DNA of 64,000 nucleotides, taken from positions 248,001 through 312,000 of the forward strand of contig CANTFL010001463.1 of the NCBI GenBank assembly GCA_947650285.1, in the 5' to 3' direction. A program made the translations under genes and the position numbers. Every line of letters starts with the position of its first letter. Within the stretch, counting starts at the first letter, position 1. The notes under the pieces are model-generated. The model searched no databases, was not told the DNA's origin, and saw only the letters and a program-made list of their open reading frames with translations. This document shows, in pieces, positions 21,130 to 31,426 of this stretch. The stretch is from Hyaloperonospora brassicae. Taxonomy: Eukaryota > Oomycota > Peronosporomycetes > Peronosporales > Peronosporaceae.

Positions 21130-23131
21130 CAGTGCTTCGTCACGGAGAAACGACGCAGCACATAGGTTACCACATTGGGACTGGTGAGCTCGCAGACGTG
21201 AACTGGGCAGCGCGCATACGTAATGTCCAACGACGTCTTGCAACGGCTACGCAGCTTGCCACAAGTGTCGAGCTTCGTGTTTTGATACTCAATGTCATCA
21301 TGCTACCGCCGGTTTTGTTCACGGCAGCGGTGTTTGATCTTCCGGCATGGGCTATAAAACAGCTCCGTAATCTCTAGAAGCAGTTATTGTGGTACTGCTC
21401 GACCGGTACCGACGACACGAAGCACAAAGTGACCTCGGCGCTCCTTCACATTCCTAAACAAGCCGGCGGTGTCGGGATGACTTCGATAGTGATCGCATGC
21501 AAGACTCAGCGATTAAAACATACTATGTTATGGCTAACAAAACGCAAGGGCATCTACTATTCGGCATGGCAAGCGTGGGTCTTTGGTTGGACTTCAGGTC
21601 CGGGGCCTGGTATGCTATCGCCGCTAAAAGAACGAACGCCTCGGCGGTCTCACTCTCGACGGCACACCGGAAGGCATCTTCTGCAGCTGCTACAGCCGTG
21701 GCTAACCCCCATTTTACCTGATCTCGCAAGCAGGAAGCAACGGTACATGGAGAAGCTAGCGAGTCTGGCTTCGACGTCCATCAGCTGAACTACGTCGGCG
21801 GAATGGGTTGTAGAGCTTTCAGAGCCACTGTCTCGCTGTTCCCGCGTAATAACGGATGGAGATCACTCTTTCTGGCCCACGTACTCCTTGGCTGATAATC
21901 CTTGGATATTAGATCGGCGGGGAGACCCTCTGACTGCCATCAAGTATGACCGAATTTGGCCTTGCGCCATCGAGGAGCTGGGCCTGCAGAGACTCGAAGT
22001 CCACACCTACTTCATAGTCACACCCTCGGTCGGTCACAGAACCCATCAACAGTCCAAGCTGCGTCGCTGAGGGATCGCGATACTGCTGAGTGCACCATAT
22101 ATGCCAGTCGGGGCAAGCCTCCATGTTCAGCGACCCCTGCGCCTGCGGCACCCCCCGACTTGGTAGGGCATATGAATGGAGCCTACTAGCGCCAGCACGT
22201 GTCTAGAGGACGGGTGAGTGTCAGTACCTGATGCAGCAAATTATTATCCAGCTCGAGCAGGAGCAAGACGGTATAATTGGTGCATTACGGCAGACAACGT
22301 TGAAGATCAGCGGACGACGGCCGACTGTCAGACGCTACGCCGTAGGAAAGCCACCCAAGACATTGTCGTTTACGCGCATCCGCACGTCCACAGACTTCCA
22401 TGGAGTGTCCCGGACTCTGTCGCGAACAAACACGTCCACGGGCGTTAAAAACTTAACCTTTCGGTTGTTGAAAGGATCAGGATTTGCACTCACTCTACCG
22501 GTGTCCAGGCTCGAGGCGGCAGCACGTGCATGAGCTTGGCAAGCGGGGGCGGTATCACACACACCAGCTTCTCTGTGGGAGCATGGATCTGAACTAATAG
22601 CGTACCAGGTCTCAGTCTGCTGTCGAGTCGCAGTTCGGCAACTAAACCTATATTTTTCGGGGAGGGGGATTGACCCCTCTAGTCGCAAGCTTCATTGATG
22701 TCGTGGGGTGACAGATATGCTGAAAAATATCGTCTGGTACTGCCCCTGCGCGCAGTCCTGTTGGCAGAAACTGACATGCCATTGGACGGGAGAACGCTGG
22801 GGGCTGAATCATCTCCACTATTTTCGCGCCAATTGTGCAAGTCGGTCGGCGCCGACGCTATCCAAGGAGGTCGCAGATCATTAAGGCCGGATCATCCGGA
22901 CAAAGGTATGTAATATGCGAAGGTCTGGCGGAGGCTCTGGCGTCTACTGAGCAGCGTCTGTGTAATTACGATGTGGATTCAACGAAACAGAGTCGTTTTC
23001 AAACGCGAGGGAGTCACGCTTGCAAGTAGCGTCGAGAAGTTTTGGCAAACCGGCATGCGGCAACTCTGGGCTGTCGCAAAGCGGGAATATTGCCGGACCA
23101 AACGAGAATCTAAGGAGCACGCCAGTAAAGT
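21130..23131 (+). pseudogene. LINE C-terminal region
   Basis: Frames at 21132-21377 and 21387-21788 encode a connection-like region (LPAWAIKQLRNL, LLHIPKQAGGVGM). After weak traces at 21888-22530, a frame at about 22970-23131 reads MWIQRNRVVFKREG...FWQTGMRQLW, typical of the C-terminal RVT zinc-binding region of LINEs. It runs without break into the start of the gypsy LTR, showing where element 2 truncates the LINE. Confidence 0.6.
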
Positions 23132-23512
23132 AGCATCCCGTTAAATGGAATTGTCCTTGGAGAGATAATGAAATAAAGAATATGAAGTTGAATATTCTTT
23201 GAGCTATAACACCGATAGTGGTGATATTGGTGAAGCGACCAAAGAGTCTGTTCATTGGTTGATATCTTGATGATATCAACCCACCATTCGCTCAAGACGC
23301 GCGCAATGAGTGGTGACGAGACGTCACCATACACTCAGTTATATTAGCATAATTAAGTCAGGTTAAACAAAGAGACAGTAGCAAAAGACTTAATTATATT
23401 AATATAACAGTATTACTTTTACATTACCTACGCTTCCTCGCTTGCCTTGTGTACGTCTGTCGGGGCACCCAGACCCTTGCGTTAAGTTCACGCAAGGGTG
23501 TGCCCCGTTACA
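23132..23512 (+). repeat. 5' LTR of element 2 (5' end degraded)
   Basis: The core matches the 3' LTRs of elements 1 and 2 closely and ends CCCCGTTACA at 23512. The start reads AGCATCCCGTTAAATGG instead of the terminal hairpin, and the next ~25 bases are also altered. Confidence 0.85.
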
Positions 23513-23514
23513 CC

Positions 23515-23530
23515 TGGCAGCACTTTGTAG
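23515..23530 (+). promoter_or_regulatory. Primer-binding site of element 2
   Basis: TGGCAGCACTTTGTAG, two bases after the LTR, same as in element 1. Confidence 0.7.
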
Positions 23531-23556
23531 TTCTTTCTAGGACCACAGCATCCAAC

Positions 23557-24729
23557 ATGAACATGTTGGATGGCGAAGAAACCTTTCACGTTACGCGTGA
23601 AGGGTTTAACCGTTTGAGCGACATCGAATAAAGTGCGGTAGAACGGATGAGTTCTACCGTAGGCGAGTTCGCCATTAGCGCCATGTTGGAGTCTCTAGAC
23701 AGAGACCAACAACATGCCGCTATAGCCAAGTTCATACAACATGAACTTGTCGCCGTAAGGGAGAAAGTAGCCTTGCTTCACCAGCAAGGCTCTCAACAGG
23801 CCGAGCAGTTGAGATAACTCGGTGATCAACAGATAAAGCTGTTGAGACAGCAGCAATTACATGCTGCTGTGGGCGGGACGGCACATGTGCGTCGTCCCGA
23901 GGTCATAAAGGTTGACATCTCCAAGTACAGTGGAGTCCAGGAGGACTCCCTGTTACTGTGGTTTGTCGAAATCGACAGAGCCTTAAGGGCTAGTCGCGTC
24001 GAAGATGAGCAAATGAAACTCACATTTGCTCAAACCCACTTGGCAGGGCGTGCCAAAACTTGGTCCCTGGGCCTCGAGAGTAGCGACCCAAATGTGTTTA
24101 GTTCGCTAGATGACTTCAAGGCCCGGCTAAGACAAACGTTTGAGCCGCCACGGGCTGAGTTCAGGGCTCGTTCTGAGCTCCTGAAACTCAAGCAGGGTAA
24201 GCGTGATGTGCACGCTTACGCTCAACATATACGACTCCTAGCGAGTAGTATAACTGCCAACCCAGTTCATGAACACACGTTGATTACGGTGTTCATGCAA
24301 GGGATCGCAGAAGGGCCCGTCAGGAGCCACCTGTTCTGCCTTGAGCTGAATAAGCTGGAAGATGCGATATCAGCCGCGGAACAGGAAGACTTTAGCATGA
24401 GACAGGCTCATGCTAGCTCAAACTCTTATCGTCCACCGATACGACAAGAGATCGGAGGTCCAGAACCAATGGACCTCTGCTATGTTGAGAGCGAGAGACC
24501 TCGCTCTTTACACAACAAGCGATTGCAGAGGTGCAATCGCTGTCAGAAGCTAGGGTACTTCGCATACGAGTGCGGTGCTCCACGCCCAGTACCAAACAGT
24601 ACTGAGCGAAATGGACGACCATTTGCAAGAAGGACAATGGGCGTGGGTCCAGCGCTGTTTCGAAGCCGCAACAGCGAGACGGACCATCAAAAAATGGTCG
24701 GGGTCGGTAGGGGCGGAGCGCCCTACTGA
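23557..24729 (+). pseudogene. Gag of element 2
   Basis: Collinear with the element 1 gag. In-frame TAA codons lie at 23629-23631 (Trp in 3a/3b at this position) and 23815-23817 (private; GAA in element 1). From 23842 the frame is open through the capsid-like region to the zinc knuckle CNRCQKLGYFAYEC, which again has Tyr for His, and stops at 24727-24729. Confidence 0.85.
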
Positions 24730-25111
24730 TCCAGCAACCTCAAGAGAATTTGCAAATCTCTTGACGAAAGTTGCTCCAGATACACAATCATTGTGTGTCT
24801 CTGCACCTGGTGATGACGTTTCGCTCATCACCTTGAAGTTGAAAGCGACAAATGATTTGTCGCTTCGTGCCCTAGTAGACTGTGGGGCGTCGAACAACTT
24901 TGTTCGTCGCCAGTCACTAGAGGGTCGTAGACTTAAGTTCGTTGAGCGCGATATTCCCCTCACGAGGATGACGGTGCGCCTTGCAACAGGCGCATCGATT
25001 ACTGTTAAGAAATGTGTAGTAAGAATCCAATACACGCTGGAGGGCGAACAGTACGATGATGAATTCATCGTACTAGATCTGGATGACAAATTTGATGTCA
25101 TCCTGAAATAA
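24575..25111 (+). pseudogene. Aspartic protease of element 2
   Basis: Same sequence as in element 1, with the VDCGASNNF active site. It overlaps gag by 155 bases in the +1 frame and ends at TAA 25109-25111. Confidence 0.8.
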
Positions 25112-27129
25112 CCTTGGCTCAGAAAGTACGAGCCAAGGGTGAGCTGGCAGCATCGATACGTGAAGATGCCTGCCGCTTGTTCATCAGATGGTCATCTGAT
25201 GAACATCTTGGAGCGTCTACAAGCGTGTGGATGTTTTGCGAGTGAGTGCGATGGCATCACTTGCGGTACGGTCGTTAGCACGACTGCACAAGATCACAGT
25301 GTAGTTGATCACTACACTGTGGAGCAAGCTCCCGGCGGCTGTACAGAAGTACAGGCTGCGCCGAAGGTCCACCACTCGAATAAGTCGAGTGGATTGGGAC
25401 GTGAATGTACGCCTCGCGGGCGACATCTTAGCAAGAGTAAACCGTTTGCCCAAAAGCGGCAACACGGATATCCTAGGTCGACTGGAGAGTCGACCGTTGA
25501 GGATTGGTCCCTGACTGTGGTTGCACAGCCACAGTCAGAAGACGTCGAGGGAATAAGTCCCCACGTACTTTAGGAAGGAATTCCTCAAGAGTCACTTGCT
25601 GAAGGATTAGGCCTTCAGCAACCTGTGGAAAGAAGTTCCCAGGAAGTAACCGAGACGTTGAATGTCTTGGTTAATGACGGATCAAGCGTAGGCGCTTATT
25701 CTCTTGATCTGATTGTGCCTCCGAAGTTAACTTCGGAGATAACTCAGTTGCCAACGCTAGAACCGAAACGGTTATTGCGCAATCTGCGTAAAGGCAAAGG
25801 CAAGAAGATCTGCATACTCGTCACAGAGGATGAGTATGTGGCCGATATTCGGTCGGCAACAATATTTGCTGAGAACGAACGGGTTCTCAGCAGCTCATCG
25901 ATGGACGAAAGTGTCCTAGATGAGAAGACTCGGATTGAGCGATACGCGTCCCAATCCTGGGAGTCACTACAGGCAAATCCTTTGTATAAGGATTTGATCG
26001 AATTCAGGGATGTGTTCCCTGAATCCGTACCTTGCGATTTGCCCAAGGAGAAAGGCACTTGACACGAGATCGAGCATAAACCGGGCTTGAAGTACTTTGC
26101 CATGAAGCAGTGGCCACTGCCTCGTGAACAAGTGCTAGCGATCAACAAGTTCTTTACCGATCGCTTAGCAGCGGGCCATGTGAGGGAATCGACATCCCCT
26201 CACATCTCTCCGACCTTCTGTGTGCGAAAGGCCACAGGAGGGTGGCGGATAGGGCACGCATTCAACAAATTGAATGCTGCAACGGTACCGGCTCAGACAC
26301 CGATACCGAGGAAGGACGTAATCATAGATGGTATGTCAAAGAGTACCATCTTTTAGTCCATGGATCTGATGGATGGATTCTATCAGATCCTCATGCATAA
26401 ACGGGACATCCCGTACACGGCAGTGAGAACCCCCAGCGGTATGTTGTGGGAGTGGCTAGTGATGCCACACGGACTGATTAATGCCCCTGCAACATTCAAC
26501 AGATGTGTTACAAATCTGTTGTGATACCGGTGCGAGATTTTTCACCGAGTTATTTCGATGATGTGTTCGTCTATAGCCGGGCTATGGGCGGAAAGACGGA
26601 CGTTGAAGCTCACAGAACTCACGTTCGTCAAGTCCTTCAACTTATGCGCAAGAATAAGTTGTATGCTAACCTCAAGAAGTGTATATTCGCGGCTAGCAAA
26701 ATACCACTTCTTGGGTGCATCGTCGGCAAACACGGCTTACGCCCGGATCCCGAAATGATCAAGGCGATCACGGACTGGCCAGTGCCAGTCGATGTCAAGG
26801 GACTTCGTAAGTTCTGTGGGATAGCGGCGTACTTGCACAAGTATTTGAGGAATTACGCCGAGATGACTGTTCATCTTTTTTGCTTGCTCAAGAAAGATGT
26901 GAAGTGGTCATGGAACGCTGACTGTCAGCTTTTCTTTGAAGGTATCAAGAAAAGATTAATGCAATCACCCATCTTGGCGATTGAAGATCGGTACAGACCA
27001 TTTCATGTGGTCTGTGACGCCATCGATTTTGCTATCGGTTGTGCGTTGATGGAGTATGACACAGACGGCGCATAGCGCGTCGTCTGCTATCAATCGCGTC
27101 AGCTGCAGGCAGCTGAGCGCAATTAACCA
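25112..27129 (+). pseudogene. Reverse transcriptase and RNase H of element 2
   Basis: The catalytic YFDD lies at 26551-26562. Lesions are TAG 25571-25573, TGA 26060-26062, TAG 26354-26356, a two-nucleotide insertion near 26521 relative to element 3b, TAG 27073-27075 and TAA 27124-27126. All are shared with element 1. Confidence 0.85.
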
Positions 27130-29331
27130 GTGCATGACAAGGAACTCCTTGCCATGAAGTACGCACTGGATAAGTTCCGCGTCTATCTCCTCGGAGATAG
27201 ATCGTTTGTTGTCTATACGGACCATGCGTCACTACGCACGGCCGTAAACAGCCCACACCTCTCGCAAGGGGTGGGGAGGTGGCTGTCTTTCTTCGCGGAG
27301 TATAACTTCTCCGTGGAGTATAAACCAGGACGACTCAATGTCGTCGCTGATGAGCTTTCGCGCCGGCCCGATTTCGAGCCGGACGCACAAATCAACAGTG
27401 AAGATAAGCCCACTGTTGCGACACTGTCAGCCAGTGTTCCGTCGTCAAGTTTACTTGACGACGTACGAAAGGCATACGCGGAAGATAAAGATCTTTTGCG
27501 ATTAATGGATCATCTGGTGGATCCATCCAGTAAATCACTGAAGGATTTACCAGCTTTGTACCGATCCTCGTCGGATCGGTACAGTACACGCAACGGATTG
27601 CTGTACTATACAGCTGTTGCCAACGACACGCCTCGTGTCGTCGTACCCGCTCATCATGATTTGCGTTTACGCATCATGTATGAGTGTCACGATGCCCCAA
27701 CAGGCGGCCATCGTGGTAGAGAAAAGACTTACCTAACGGTAAGTCGTGACTTTTACTGGCCACGCCAGTATCAGTTTGTCCGCCAGTACGTACGTGCTTG
27801 CGAGGTTTTTCAACGGGTGAAGTCTAGTCCTTCATCCCGTGCGCCATTGCAGCCTCTGCCTGTTCCGGCAGAGTGCTGGCAGTCCGTTTCAATGGACTTC
27901 GTCTTCGGTTTCCCCGAAGACGCTCACAAGAATAATGGTATTCTTGTGTTTGTTGACCGATTCAGCAAGATGGTGCATCTTGCTGCAGTCCCTGAGTCGA
28001 TCAAGGCTCAAGGTTGTGCTCGTGCCTTTCTTTACACGGTCTTTAGACTCCACGGGTTACCCCGTGAAGCCGTATCCGACCGTGACCCTCGGTACACGGC
28101 GGCATTTTGGCAAACCGTGTTCCGCACATTGGGAATACGATTGAAGACGTCTACTTCTGACCATCCCGAAACAGATGGTCAGACGGAGCGTGCGAACCGT
28201 GTCCTCGAAGAGATCCTTCGAGGATATGTCCACTCGTTCCCGAGTCGGAGCGAATTACTACCAATGGTGGAATTCGCCATCAATAATTCGGTGCATGCCT
28301 CCACACAGCACACACCGTTTTACGTGAAATGGCCTACGCCATCCACGGGTGCCCACCTTCTAAAGTGTGACTCTTGGATAAGGTGAGGAGGGACTAGCTC
28401 GAGCAAAAACCGTTTTGGCTCTTGCTCAGCACGTGTCGACGATAACGTCGTCACGTATGATGCCGATGTTGACAATGTCGACGTCGATGAAGCACACCAC
28501 CGCAATAATAGCGACAACGCTAGTATTGATTCGGATGATGATGACGATGCTGGTATATTCAGCATCGTCAACGATTATTCCAGCGAGGAAGAAGACAACC
28601 TCGCTGAAGAAGAGAACAATCTCTTAGCAGTGCGCACGAAGCGCACTGAAAAACAAAACAAAGAGTCAGCAGAGAACTTCCTGCTGACTCGAGAGGCGGT
28701 AGTCCGTTTCGTTCAGGAATCCATCGCAAATGCGGTGGACCTTCAGAAACGGAACGCAGACAAGTATGGAGGAGCAAATGTTCTTTCATTTAATGTTAAT
28801 GACCTAGTACTACTGTCTACGGTAAACCTACCTGGACCCGCAGTCACTAGTGTCGGCAGTAGTAAACTACTGCCGAAGTACATTGGGCCATTTCGAGTGT
28901 TGCATCGCAAGGGCAATGCATACACGATCGAATTGCCACGTAAGATGCGCACGCATCCTACATTTTACGTGGAGCGACTCAGGCCGTACTGTCAGTACGA
29001 GCCTTCTTCTTCTGATGAAGACAGCCCCCACGTTCAAGAACATCCATCAAGTTCTTGCGTTCGCGCTCCAGACGATCCGTCTGGTCGCGCAGATATGATA
29101 CCTCGGAACTCAACCGAGATATCTCCCCGCGAGGTGCCGCCAGCTCGCCGAATAGGGAGCGGACATCCCGCTCGACCTGAAGCTGCGCCGTGGCATAATC
29201 GGCGCGATCCCTCGCCCGATCAGCCTCGTGATCCTTGCGGTTCTTCCGCACGGTATCAGTCAAAGCGTAGCGCCGGTCGCGCTCGTGCTTCAAGTCATCG
29301 CAATTCATCGATTGCGCGATCCATCTCGTAA
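27130..29331 (+). pseudogene. Integrase of element 2
   Basis: End of RNase H, then the altered zinc site (RACEVF), the intact D,D-35-E core and the C-terminal GPFRVL/HPTFYVERL block. TGA 28384-28386 interrupts it after WIR. An acidic Asp-rich stretch (about 28435-28620) links the core to the C-terminal domain. Confidence 0.85.
28979..29294 (-). pseudogene. Coiled-coil tail of antisense ORF (element 2)
   Basis: Mirror of 8582-8897 in element 1, open back to 29413 and one frame away from the antisense ORF. The tail ends with a basic KKKART stretch. Few differences from element 1, none introducing a stop. Confidence 0.4.
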
Positions 29332-29605
29332 GGGTCGAGATGGTGGACCTGGGGTTCTGGAGGAGGTCTTTCCGCCTCCGCCACATCCTTTGGTGGATGC
29401 TCACGGTGATCAACGCTTCCTAGTGGAGCGTATCTTGAACCACCGTGACGATTCAGGATCAAGGACGAGCTACCTCGTCCAGTGGCGGGGGTATCCACCC
29501 TCTTGGAACATCTGGGAGCCCCGCTCTCAGCTGTTGATGGATTTTGAAGGTCTCGTCCGCCAGTATGACGAGACCCATCCGAAGAGTCTTGTGGCCCATC
29601 GGTAA
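29228..29605 (+). pseudogene. Chromodomain of element 2
   Basis: FLVERILNHRD, SYLVQWRGYPPSW and IWEPRSQLL are present with all aromatic residues, but in the +1 frame relative to integrase; the frames overlap at 29228-29331. The opposite strand carries the antisense ORF. Confidence 0.8.
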
Positions 29606-30581
29606 ACACGCGCCCTAGGCGCTTGTAGACGGATTGCAAGTTTGCAATCGCGTCACGCATCTCGTCCGAGAGATGTGCCCTTCCCCAGGGCGAATTTAGG
29701 GAATACACGTCCCTATGTGCACGCTGCGAGTTGTCAACACAACTCGCACAAGGGTCTCCCCAAGTGAGGCAAGGAATGCCTGCCTCACTCGATAAACAAT
29801 GCAACCGGTACCTAGCACCGGTTGGCGTTCGCCGTTCGAACCTGAGGCGTGTCGCCTCAAGTTTCTTGAGCCACCCTTCTCGTCCAAAATTCTTTACGTT
29901 TTGGACGAACGCGTTCCACGCAGCCAAAAGCGAGGCTTTGTCACGCTTTTGGTTGCTGTTGCACCATCGATGTCTAAGGAAGACATCGAGATAAAAATCT
30001 TCTTCAGCGCGAAAGTTCTTCGCGCTGGGACTCAAGCCGTGAAGCTCGGTTGCATCGAATAAGGGCATTCGATGGTGTTGGCTTGTCTCGTGAGACAAGC
30101 CATTGATGAGCCGTTCGGGCAAACGCCACGGCTTCAGCTCATCACGCTTCACGGTGGTACCTTTGTTGGTACCACGGTTGTCAGTATGATGATGGGTTGC
30201 ACCATCGTCAAGTCGCTCGTGCGAAGGAGCACGAGCTGATTGCGGTGATGAGCAAACATACTCATCACCAGATTCGTCATCACTGCCGAACAGACTGTGT
30301 TGCAACTCACGAGTCCGTTCGTTCGACAGTGGCCTTGGCGAACACTGAGGCGTCGCCGGTGAGCGAGACGCCTCTGCAACATTGCCCGAGTCAGACACGT
30401 CTGACTCGCCAGAGTAGATGACCTCATTGTCGGGGTCATCATGCGCACGCGGTGCTGTACCGCGTGCACCTGCAGCACCTCTTACTGCAGGCGAAGAACG
30501 AGCAGTAGACGACGAATCGTCTGCCGCAGAAGCTGGCACAGGCACAGACTCTGTGCGCCTTGAGTCACCCCGCATAGACAT
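29295..30581 (-). CDS. Antisense accessory ORF (element 2 copy)
   Basis: ATG 30581 to TGA 29295, 428 codons, intact. It differs from the element 1 copy at about seven residues (for example MSM versus MSV at the start, KRDELKP versus KRNELKP, RCSKRV versus RCYKRV). No stop has arisen in either copy although the sense genes are riddled with stops. Function unknown. Confidence 0.5.
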   Translation of the reverse strand: MSMRGDSRRTESVPVPASAADDSSSTARSSPAVRGAAGARGTAPRAHDDPDNEVIYSGESDVSDSGNVAEASRSPATPQCSPRPLSNERTRELQHSLFGSDDESGDEYVCSSPQSARAPSHERLDDGATHHHTDNRGTNKGTTVKRDELKPWRLPERLINGLSHETSQHHRMPLFDATELHGLSPSAKNFRAEEDFYLDVFLRHRWCNSNQKRDKASLLAAWNAFVQNVKNFGREGWLKKLEATRLRFERRTPTGARYRLHCLSSEAGIPCLTWGDPCASCVDNSQRAHRDVYSLNSPWGRAHLSDEMRDAIANLQSVYKRLGRVFTDGPQDSSDGSRHTGGRDLQNPSTAESGAPRCSKRVDTPATGRGSSSLILNRHGGSRYAPLGSVDHREHPPKDVAEAERPPPEPQVHHLDPYEMDRAIDELR

Positions 30582-30701
30582 GTTAACTATGCGAGGTCGA
30601 GCGGAAAGTGAATGGAACGGGCCCAACCAGTGCTCCCTGTCTCAATGGTGACCAACGGGCGGCCGCCATTATTTTTGATAGTCACACGGTGACTATCAGT
30701 T

Positions 30702-30712
30702 AGGGGGGGTGA
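30702..30712 (+). promoter_or_regulatory. Polypurine tract of element 2
   Basis: AGGGGGGGTGA immediately before the 3' LTR. The upstream GTGACTATCA palindrome arm is retained. Confidence 0.7.
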
Positions 30713-31103
30713 TGTAACGGGGCAGCCCGTTACATGGAATTGTCACTTTAAAAGAAAGTGACAATAAAGAATATGAAGTTGAATATTCTTTGAGCTATAA
30801 CACCGATAGTGGTGATATTGGTGAAGCGACCAAAGAGTCTGTTCATTGGTTGATATCTTGATGATATCAACCCACCATTCGCTCAAGACGCGCGCAATGA
30901 GTGGTGACGAGACGTCACCATACACTCAGTTATATTAGCATAATTAAGTCAGGTTAAACAAAGAGACAGTAGCAAAAGACTTAATTATATTAATATAACA
31001 GTATTACTTTTACCTTATCCTACGCTTCCTCGCTTGCCTTGTGTACGTCTGTCGGGGCACCCAAACCCTTGCGTTAAGTTCACGCAAGGATGTGCCCGTA
31101 ACA
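30713..31103 (+). repeat. 3' LTR of element 2
   Basis: Starts with the hairpin TGTAACGGG/CCCGTTACA and ends GTGCCCGTAACA. Nearly identical to the 3' LTR of element 1. Confidence 0.9.
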
Positions 31104-31426
31104 AAAGGCCGCGTATTGCAAGGCTGCGTATGCTGCTCCGAGACGGTCGAGTTGGGCGGGACGCATTCCTGTGCGAGAAGCTCACCGATGTAGAAGTTCG
31201 CCGCTCCACGCATGGTGCGTGTCGGATGAAGGAGATCCATGCGCAAGCGCTGGAGCAGGGAACTAGGTCGTGTACTCGTGTACTTTTCAACCTATCAGCT
31301 ATCACGTGGCTGATAGGGCCGTGCGGGGACGAAGCAAAATTAAGAAGTGGTAGTAGCCGTATATGTTCCGCTCCTCATTTCTCGTATTTAAATTTCAATA
31401 GTACTCCCGCGGATCAGTTGTCGTGA
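31104..31426 (+). other. Open frame running out of the LTR
   Basis: A frame open from 31034 inside the LTR continues to a stop at 31424-31426. Its non-LTR part has a plausible protein composition (CEKLTDVEVRRSTHG, KEIHAQALEQGTR) but no family I recognise. The first ~25 bases are the duplicated outer flank. Confidence 0.3.

Larger units (their letters stand above)
14757..23131 (+). mobile_element. Decayed non-LTR retrotransposon (LINE) between the gypsy copies
   Basis: A long plus-strand series of coding traces has LINE order: ORF1 with a zinc knuckle, an OTU-like fragment, an endonuclease/exonuclease/phosphatase-type endonuclease, a reverse transcriptase and a C-terminal region still readable right up to the gypsy LTR at 23132. 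Stops and frameshifts occur throughout. The element is therefore cut off by element 2 on its right. Its left limit near 14757 is unclear, and no poly(A) tail or target duplication is visible. Confidence 0.8.
23132..31103 (+). mobile_element. Ty3/gypsy chromodomain LTR retrotransposon, element 2
   Basis: Inverted near-identical copy of element 1 in plus orientation. The first ~12 bases of the 5' LTR are missing or diverged and no matching target duplication is seen on its left. Its right flank (31104-31128) copies the outer flank of element 1. It shares almost all inactivating lesions with element 1, plus a private TAA in gag at 23815-23817. Most likely it is a DNA-level duplication rather than a separate insertion. 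Confidence 0.92.
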
